Shown here: piece by piece, positions 1 through 4,545 of the stretch | Layout of the letters: every line of letters begins with the position of its first letter | Position numbering within the stretch: the first letter of the stretch is position 1 | Assembly: GCA_023405705.1 (NCBI GenBank) | Contig: JAEXXR010000386.1 | Coordinates: forward strand, 1 to 5,235 | Direction of reading: 5' to 3' | DNA length: 5,235 nucleotides | Source of the DNA: Actinomycetes bacterium | GTDB lineage: Bacteria > Actinomycetota > Thermoleophilia > Solirubrobacterales > Solirubrobacteraceae | Made by a program: the position numbers and the translations under genes | Notes under the pieces: generated by a model | The model's database searches: none | Told to the model about the DNA's origin: nothing | What the model saw: only the letters and a program-made list of their open reading frames with translations

Positions 1-45
1 GCACGGGCCGGCCCTGCGCGCGACGCGCGAGCCCGCCCGGCGGCG
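1..45. other. Short non-coding edge downstream of the operon
   Basis: These bases lie after the stop codon of the GntR gene and contain no gene that can be supported. They hold a perfect 10-base palindrome (positions 5-14) and a CG-alternating stretch (17-29), both expected by chance at this GC content. The minus strand shows no T-run that would complete a classical Rho-independent terminator. A downstream gene could begin just beyond the window edge, but this cannot be judged. Confidence 0.5.
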
Positions 46-837
46 CTACGACGAGCTGCGCGGGAGCAGCTCGTCGACCGTCGGCAGCTGGACGCGCGTC
101 TGCGACGCGTCGCCCTCCAGCCCGGCCGCGACCAGCTCGACCGACGACAGCAGGTGCTGGTGCAGCAGACGGACGGCCAGCTCGGCGTCGCCGGCCTCCA
201 GCGCCTCCAGCATCTGGACGTGCTCCTCGGCGCGTCTGGCGACGTGTCTGCGGTTGCGCATCGACTCGACGCGGTAGCGCTCGCTGTTGCGCCAGGCGGC
301 GCCGATCGAGCGCACCAGCCAGTCGGAGCCGCAGGCGCGGTACATCGTGAAGTGGAACTGCTCGTGGGCGTTGCGCGCGCCGACGTGGTCGCCGCGTCTG
401 CGCGCGGCGACGTGCTCGTCGAGCGCGGCCCGGGCGAGCGCGCCCTCCTCCTCGGAGACGCGGCCGGCGGCCGTGCGCATCGCGAGGCATTCGAGGTTGA
501 GGCGGGTGAAGTAGGTGTCGTAGAGGTCGTCGAGCGTCAGCGGCCGGACCCATGCACCCTTGTGCGCGACGATCTCGACGAGGCCGAGGCCCTCCAGGCG
601 CCGCAGCGCCTCGCGCACCGGCATGATCGACATGCCGAGCTGCTCGGCCAGCTCCTGCAGCCGCAGCGGCGATCCGGGCGGGATCGCCCCGTCCATGATC
701 GCCTCGAAGACGGCCTCCTCGGCCTGGTCGCCGGCGGTCTGCCGCGCCGGGCGCGCGACGAGGGGGCTGACGCCGCCGACGGCGCCGCCGCCTCCGTGTC
801 CGTTGCCGTTCCCTCTGCCCGGCGCGCGCGGGCTCAT
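46..837 (-). CDS. GntR family transcriptional regulator, FCD (FadR-type) subfamily
   Basis: A 263-residue DNA-binding regulator, probably the local, ligand-responsive control protein of this operon. Residues about 34-100 form a GntR winged helix: helix-turn-helix LRLQELAEQLGMS / PVREALRRLEGLGLV, then the wing ending at AWVRP. Residues about 101-240 form the all-helical FCD effector domain, with the FH pair at 161-162 and histidines H206, H226 and H228 that resemble the family's metal-site histidines. The position usually held by aspartate (D-x-x-F-H) is H158 here. Residues 7-22 are a Gly/Asn/His-rich flexible leader that most relatives would not share. The ATG at 837 is chosen because it overlaps the FAH stop as ATGA, giving a family-typical length. 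No strong Shine-Dalgarno is visible, so translation is probably coupled. The same frame stays open further upstream, but that part only shadows the FAH gene. Family confident; effector unknown. Confidence 0.94.
   Translation of the reverse strand: MSPRAPGRGNGNGHGGGGAVGGVSPLVARPARQTAGDQAEEAVFEAIMDGAIPPGSPLRLQELAEQLGMSIMPVREALRRLEGLGLVEIVAHKGAWVRPLTLDDLYDTYFTRLNLECLAMRTAAGRVSEEEGALARAALDEHVAARRRGDHVGARNAHEQFHFTMYRACGSDWLVRSIGAAWRNSERYRVESMRNRRHVARRAEEHVQMLEALEAGDAELAVRLLHQHLLSSVELVAAGLEGDASQTRVQLPTVDELLPRSSS
49..76 (-). terminator. Possible hairpin terminator at the end of the operon
   Basis: Positions 49-59 and 66-76 are perfect inverted repeats of 11 bp (arm CGACGAGCTGC) separated by a 6-base loop. 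The hairpin covers the last nine codons before the stop and directly abuts the TAG stop at 48-46. Eight of the 11 pairs are G-C. No U-tract follows, so this would be a U-less hairpin of the kind proposed for GC-rich actinobacteria, or a 3'-end stabiliser. The stem itself is seen directly in the sequence; its role as a terminator is inference. Confidence 0.4.
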
Positions 838-1718
838 GTCAGCGCCGTCCGCACGATCTTGTTCTCCAACGTCCCCAGGCCAGTCACCTTCGTCACCACC
901 GTATCCCCATCGTTCAAGAAGACCTGCGGGTCGCGCGCGTTGCCGATGCCGCTCGGCGTCCCGGTCAGGACGATATCCCCTGCTCGCAGCGTCATGCCGC
1001 GGCTCAGCTCGGCGATCAGCTGCTCGAAGGGGAACGCGACCTGGGCCGTGGACGCGTTCTGCATCACGCTGCCGTTCAACTCGCAGACGATCCGCAGATC
1101 GTACGGGTCGGGGACCTCGTCCAGCGTCGTGATCCACGGACCGAGCGGCATCGTGCCGTCGATCGACTTGCCCTTCAGCCACTGACCGCCGTGGGCGCGC
1201 TGGAGATCGCGCTGCGAGACGTCGTTGGCGACGCAGAGGCCGAAGACGTGCTCCCACGCCTTCTCGGCCGGGATCGAGCGGCCGTCGCGGCCGATCACGA
1301 GCACGACCTCGGCCTCGTAGTCCCACTTCGCCGACAGCTCGGGGTCGAAGGCGATCGGGTCCTCGGGGCCGATGACCGTGTCCGGGCCCTTCGTGAAGAA
1401 GGTCGGATGCTCCGGTCTGTCGACGTCCTGACCCTCGCGCTTGCCTCTCGACTCGGCGAAGTGGTCCCAGTAGTTCCAGCCCGTGCAGAGGACGTCGCGG
1501 TTGAAGCGCGTCAGCGGCGCCAGCAGCGTCACGCGCTCCAGCGGCAGCGGCTCCGACTGGGACAGCGCCGCCTGCGCGGCCGCGAGCGCCTCGGGGCCGC
1601 CGCGGACGATCCCGTCGACCCCGCCGAGCGACTCCGGCAGCGGCGCGAAGGCGCGCTCGCCGTCGACGATCGCGCCGGTGCGAGCCGAGTCGCCGAGGCG
1701 CGCGCGTGCCAGCTTCAC
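834..1718 (-). CDS. Fumarylacetoacetate hydrolase (FAH) superfamily protein
   Basis: A 294-residue metal-dependent enzyme. FAH members cleave C-C bonds of acylpyruvates or isomerise/decarboxylate ring-cleavage products (fumarylpyruvate hydrolase, HpaG-type isomerase/decarboxylase). The N-terminal part (about 1-70) is the small variable domain and 75-290 is the catalytic fold. Visible signatures are GWNYWDHFAE (80-89, with H86), DYEAEVVLVIGR (133-144, metal ligands E135 and E137), ANDVSQRDLQ (164-173, ligand D166), KGKSIDG with K184, PLGPW (191-195) and TGTPSGIG (252-259). All key residues are present, so it should be active. The start is GTG at 1718: a GGGGAGGG Shine-Dalgarno lies 8 bases upstream, and the gene begins 4 bases after the Rid stop. 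The end overlaps the regulator as ATGA. The likely job is the hydrolytic or isomerising step after ring cleavage. Exact substrate undetermined; ureidoglycolate lyase-like activity is less likely in this context. Confidence 0.93.
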   Translation of the reverse strand: MKLARARLGDSARTGAIVDGERAFAPLPESLGGVDGIVRGGPEALAAAQAALSQSEPLPLERVTLLAPLTRFNRDVLCTGWNYWDHFAESRGKREGQDVDRPEHPTFFTKGPDTVIGPEDPIAFDPELSAKWDYEAEVVLVIGRDGRSIPAEKAWEHVFGLCVANDVSQRDLQRAHGGQWLKGKSIDGTMPLGPWITTLDEVPDPYDLRIVCELNGSVMQNASTAQVAFPFEQLIAELSRGMTLRAGDIVLTGTPSGIGNARDPQVFLNDGDTVVTKVTGLGTLENKIVRTALT

Positions 1719-1734
1719 GGCCTCAGCCCTCCCC
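1719..1734 (-). promoter_or_regulatory. Shine-Dalgarno deciding a GTG start (FAH gene)
   Basis: The minus strand reads GGGGAGGG at 1734-1727, inside the last codons of the Rid gene, followed by 8 bases and the GTG at 1718. The strong purine run at proper spacing supports the non-ATG start of the FAH gene and independent re-initiation after the Rid stop at 1725-1723. Confidence 0.7.
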
Positions 1735-2130
1735 GTCGGCGACGACGGCGATCGCGTTGATCTCGATCAGGTAGTCCTTGTTGACGAACTTCGACACCTC
1801 GACCAGCGTCGAGGCCGGCGCGACGCCGGTGAAGTACTGGCGGCGGACCGCGTGGATCGCGTCGAAGTCCTCCATGTTGCGGACGTAGACGTCGACGCGC
1901 GCGATGTCGTCGAGCGTGCCGCCGGCCTCCTCGACCGCGGCCTGCAGGTTCTGGCAGACCTGATGGGTCTGCGCGCTGACGTCGCCGACGCCGGTGACGC
2001 CGCCGTCGCGGTTGCGCGCCGTCATCCCGGAGATGAAGACGAGCCGGCCGCGGGCCTCGGCGAACGTCGCCTGCGCGAAGTGGCCGTTCGGCACCGCGAG
2101 CTTGTCGGAGACCAGTTCCTGCTTGGGCAT
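1723..2130 (-). CDS. Rid family protein (YjgF/YER057c/UK114), arginine-less type
   Basis: A 135-residue protein with the compact chorismate-mutase-like fold that forms trimers. Classical members (RidA) hydrolyse reactive enamines/imines such as 2-aminoacrylate; relatives in aromatic pathways act as 2-aminomuconate-type deaminases. Family marks are RLVFISGMTA (29-38), the helix QTHQVCQNLQAAVEEAGGTL (54-73), VDVYVRNMEDFDAI (79-92) and LIEINAIAV (121-129) with E123. At the place of the arginine that binds the substrate carboxylate (PAR motif, R105 in E. coli RidA) this protein has P105-A106-S107, encoded by TCG. It therefore resembles the Rid subgroups without that arginine, and imine deaminase activity should not be assumed. 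The ATG at 2130 overlaps the preceding stop by one base (TGATG), with GAGGA 9 bases upstream. The longer open frame upstream is a shadow of the cupin gene. Confidence 0.93.
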   Translation of the reverse strand: MPKQELVSDKLAVPNGHFAQATFAEARGRLVFISGMTARNRDGGVTGVGDVSAQTHQVCQNLQAAVEEAGGTLDDIARVDVYVRNMEDFDAIHAVRRQYFTGVAPASTLVEVSKFVNKDYLIEINAIAVVADGEG

Positions 2131-2600
2131 CAGCGTGCGTCCTCGGGGTCGGTGTACCAGTCGGGCTGCGTCGGGTAGTGGGGGCCGTCGTAGAACTCGA
2201 GCAGCACCGAGTCCTCCTGCGCCAGCGTCGGGCCGTGCAGGCTCCCCTTCGGGTTCCAGTAGAAGGAGCCGGGCGTCAGCGTGATCCCGGTCTCCGTGTA
2301 CGCGTAGCGGCCCGACAGGCAGTACATGAACTGGTTGGAGGCGTGCGCGTGGCGCGACGGGACGCCGCTGCCCTTCAGGAAGCGGACGAGCGCGATCGAG
2401 GCGCCGGTCGCGTCGTCGCGCCACAGCATCTTCTGCGCGAGGCCCGCGAGCGACTTGTCGGACCAGTCGAGGCTGTCCGGATCGAGCAGCAGCTCGCGGA
2501 AGCGGGCGAGGCCCTCCGCGTCGGGCGCGGTCGCGCGCGCGGCGTCGCCGGCGGCGCCGGAGTACGCGCCCGGCTCCGACAGGTTCTCCGGTGCGCTCAT
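2130..2600 (-). CDS. Cupin-domain protein, ChrR-like (possible dioxygenase)
   Basis: A 156-residue protein with one cupin barrel at about residues 55-140, preceded by an Ala-rich N-terminal arm. Cupin motif 1 is GVPSRHAHASNQFMYCLSG (79-97): H84 and H86 are metal-ligand candidates, and the usual glutamate is Q90. Motif 2 is GSFYWNPKGSLH (111-122) and matches G(X)5PxG(X)2H exactly, with H122 as the third histidine. Three histidines and no acid could bind Fe(II), Ni(II), Zn(II) or Mn(II). The layout resembles ChrR-like cupins and 2,4'-dihydroxyacetophenone dioxygenase-type enzymes, but I assign no reaction. The C-terminal tail is rich in aromatics and acids (FYDGPHYPTQPDWYTDPEDA). The ATG at 2600 overlaps the previous cupin's stop as ATGA; a weak GGGGA lies 6 bases upstream. 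It is a candidate ring-cleaving or C-C-cleaving oxygenase acting after the flavoprotein. Fold confident, function not. Confidence 0.88.
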   Translation of the reverse strand: MSAPENLSEPGAYSGAAGDAARATAPDAEGLARFRELLLDPDSLDWSDKSLAGLAQKMLWRDDATGASIALVRFLKGSGVPSRHAHASNQFMYCLSGRYAYTETGITLTPGSFYWNPKGSLHGPTLAQEDSVLLEFYDGPHYPTQPDWYTDPEDAR

Positions 2601-2950
2601 GCCTCGTCCCCGTCGAGGTGCTTCAGCTCGACGAGCCGGTTGCGGTAGGTGGTCGCGCCGACGTTGGTCAGCTTGTGGACTCTGCCGGCCGGGCGGAAGA
2701 CGACTCTGCCGACGGTCTCCTCCAGCGCGCGCTGCTCGCCGCCCTCGAGGAACTCCATCACGTTGTCGGCGCCCGCGATCGGGATCACGAGGTACGGGTG
2801 GTGGTGGAGGTGCCAGTCCTGCACCTCGCCGGGCTCCAGCCGCACCTCCCAGACGCGGACGTGCTCGTTCTCGAAGACGATCTCGGTGCCGACGTCGCCG
2901 AGCACGATCTCGCCGCCGCCCGGATTCGTCACGACGTCGCCGTTGGCCAT
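2597..2950 (-). CDS. Small single-domain cupin protein
   Basis: A 117-residue protein that is almost entirely one cupin barrel. Motif 1 is GEVQDWHLHHHPYLVIPIAG (41-60): H47 and H49 sit at the consensus HxH, with extra H50 and H51, and Y53 occupies the glutamate position. Motif 2 is GRVVFRPAGRVHKLTN (81-96), a complete match to G(X)5PxG(X)2H(X)3N with H92. The barrel probably binds a divalent metal. Possible roles are a small dioxygenase, an isomerase, or a partner of the neighbouring ChrR-like cupin; none can be picked from sequence. The ATG at 2950 is preferred because AGAGGGGAG lies 7 bases upstream. A GTG at 2932 would give a tidy 4-base overlap with the previous stop but has no Shine-Dalgarno. 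With ATG, the gene overlaps the flavoprotein by 22 bases. The longer upstream frame is a shadow of the flavoprotein. Confidence 0.87.
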   Translation of the reverse strand: MANGDVVTNPGGGEIVLGDVGTEIVFENEHVRVWEVRLEPGEVQDWHLHHHPYLVIPIAGADNVMEFLEGGEQRALEETVGRVVFRPAGRVHKLTNVGATTYRNRLVELKHLDGDEA

Positions 2951-4545
2951 GCGGCCGCTCCCCTCTGGTGGTCGATTCCCGCGATGCGGGCGTACAGCGC
3001 CCCCGCCACGTCCTCCTCCGACGCCGGGTCGAACGGCACGATCGCCGCGACGTGCGCGTCGGGACGCAGCAGCACGAGCGTGTCGTCGCCGACGTCGAGC
3101 CGGCGCTTGACGCGCTCGGCCGGGTCGAACAGCGCGCGCTCGCGCAGGCCCGAGTCGTGCGGCGCGTCCCAGCGGCTGACCGCGAGACGCCGCAGCCCCG
3201 GCAGCGCGTCCTGCGCCAGCCGCGGCCGCCGCCGCACGTCGGTGAAGTGGAGTGCGAGGAAGTCGTCGGCGGCGAGGTCGTGGAGGTGGACGATCCCCTC
3301 CTCCCCGAACAGCGGCAGGTCGGGCGCGCGGTCGCCGGGGCGGACCGCGGCCGGGGCGGCGCCTCTCTTGACCATCGACCAGTCGCCGCTGCCGTCGACG
3401 TCGAGGCTGACGCCGAGCAGGGCGCGCGTGAAGGCGTTGCCCCAGTCGCCGTCGCCCATCGCCGACACCTCGCCGGCGCGGCGGTCCATGTAGGCGCGCG
3501 CCGCCTCGGCCATCTCGCCGGAGCCCTGGATCGCGACCGGGGCCTGCTCGCGCTCGTAGGCCTCCAGCAGCGACGGCTCCGCCCAGCCGCGCAGCACCCA
3601 GGCCAGGCGCCACGGCAGGTTGGAGGCGTCGAGCACGCCGGTGTTGAGGCCGAGCGCCCACATCGGCGTGATCAGGTGGGCGGCGTCGCCCATCAGGAAG
3701 ACGCGCCCGACCTGCCATCTCTCCGCGACGCGGTGGTGGACGGTGTAGACGTTGGAGCCGATCACCTCGAGGCCGTCGGCGTCGCCGATGAAGCGGCGCG
3801 CCTTCGCGGCCAGCTCGTCGCGGTCGGGCTCCGGTCTGCCGGGCGCGAGCGGGTAGAGGAACCGCCAGCAGTGCGGCTGGCGGACGAGGATCATCCACTC
3901 CTGCGGGTCGCCGAAGTAGGCGAGGTACGGGTAGTCGCGCGGGTTGCCGACGTCGAGGTCGACCTTCAGGTCGACGAGCATGTAGCGCTCCTGCAGCGTC
4001 GTCCCCTGGACGGTGATGCCGAGCTGCTCGCGGATCTGCGAGCGGCCGCCGTCGCAGGCGAGCACGTAGGCCGCCTTCAGCGTTCTCGGGCCCTCCGGCG
4101 TCTCCGCCGTCAGCTCGACGTGGTCGTCGCGCTGGACGAAGCTCGTGACGCGGTGCCGCATCCGCAGCGCGCCGGGCGCGTGGCGCTCCAGCGCCTGCTT
4201 CAGCACCGGCTCCAGCTCGTGCTGGGGGATGTTGACGACGAACGGGTAGCGCGTGTCCTCGGTCAGCGCGCCGGTCAGGACCGACTCGCGCGCCGTGTTG
4301 GTGGCGCGGTCGAGGTCGCCGATCTCGTCGATCCGCAGCGAGGCGCGCAGCACGTCCGGCAGCGCGCCGTAGCGGTGCAGGACCTCCAGCGTGCGCGTCA
4401 GGATCGTGCCGGCCTTCGTGTCGAGCGAGAGGCGGTCGTCCTCCTCCAGCACGACCGTCTCCAGGCCGTAGCGGGCGAGGCCGAGCGCCGTCGTCAGCCC
4501 GACCGGGCCGGCGCCGACGACGACGATGGGGAGCTGGTCGCTCAT
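2929..4545 (-). CDS. FAD-dependent aromatic hydroxylase (PheA/TfdB/MhpA-like)
   Basis: A 538-residue class A flavoprotein monooxygenase (FAD_binding_3 type) that would use NAD(P)H and O2 to hydroxylate a phenolic ring in the cytoplasm. The N-terminal Rossmann motif is VVVGAGPVGLTTALGLARYG (8-27), with E34 at the strand end that contacts the FAD ribose. The DG motif is LACDGGRSQIRE (162-173). The GD motif is VGRVFLMGDAAHLITP (279-294), D287 binding the FAD ribityl/phosphate. The following stretch usually reads GGQGMNTG but here is ALGLNTG (297-303), a variation in the flavin-contacting loop. Residues about 395-525 form the thioredoxin-like C-terminal domain of phenol-hydroxylase relatives, starting RPGDRAPDLPLFG; it has no cysteines. 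Length matches MhpA/PheA relatives. The ATG at 4545 overlaps the SDR stop as ATGA, with GGAGGAG 5 bases upstream. It probably performs the first oxygenation. A tailoring hydroxylase of polyketide type is an alternative. Confidence 0.94.
   Translation of the reverse strand: MSDQLPIVVVGAGPVGLTTALGLARYGLETVVLEEDDRLSLDTKAGTILTRTLEVLHRYGALPDVLRASLRIDEIGDLDRATNTARESVLTGALTEDTRYPFVVNIPQHELEPVLKQALERHAPGALRMRHRVTSFVQRDDHVELTAETPEGPRTLKAAYVLACDGGRSQIREQLGITVQGTTLQERYMLVDLKVDLDVGNPRDYPYLAYFGDPQEWMILVRQPHCWRFLYPLAPGRPEPDRDELAAKARRFIGDADGLEVIGSNVYTVHHRVAERWQVGRVFLMGDAAHLITPMWALGLNTGVLDASNLPWRLAWVLRGWAEPSLLEAYEREQAPVAIQGSGEMAEAARAYMDRRAGEVSAMGDGDWGNAFTRALLGVSLDVDGSGDWSMVKRGAAPAAVRPGDRAPDLPLFGEEGIVHLHDLAADDFLALHFTDVRRRPRLAQDALPGLRRLAVSRWDAPHDSGLRERALFDPAERVKRRLDVGDDTLVLLRPDAHVAAIVPFDPASEEDVAGALYARIAGIDHQRGAAAWPTATS
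2951..2966 (-). promoter_or_regulatory. Shine-Dalgarno selecting the ATG of the small cupin
   Basis: The minus strand reads AGAGGGGAG at 2966-2958, then 7 bases, then ATG at 2950-2948. It lies inside the 3' end of the flavoprotein gene. It supports the upstream ATG and hence the 22-base gene overlap, against the SD-less GTG at 2932. Confidence 0.65.

Noticed and set aside
5..29. Palindromes GGGCCGGCCC and CGCGCGACGCGCG near the left edge
   Set aside because: Such short GC-only palindromes are frequent by chance at this base composition, and the second has no room for a loop; no function is supported.
154..1185. Plus-strand open frame of 343 codons across the regulator and FAH genes
   Set aside because: Composition is arginine/alanine/valine-rich without recognisable domains, and both real genes beneath it on the minus strand have full motif sets.
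838..1326. N-terminal extension of the GntR frame upstream of 837
   Set aside because: The extra residues are Arg/Asp-rich nonsense lying over the FAH coding region; the ATG at 837 with its ATGA overlap gives the normal family length.
1719..1722. Internal promoter in front of the FAH gene
   Set aside because: The only gap between genes is 4 bases and no -35/-10-like pair was evident; the purine run there is a ribosome binding site.
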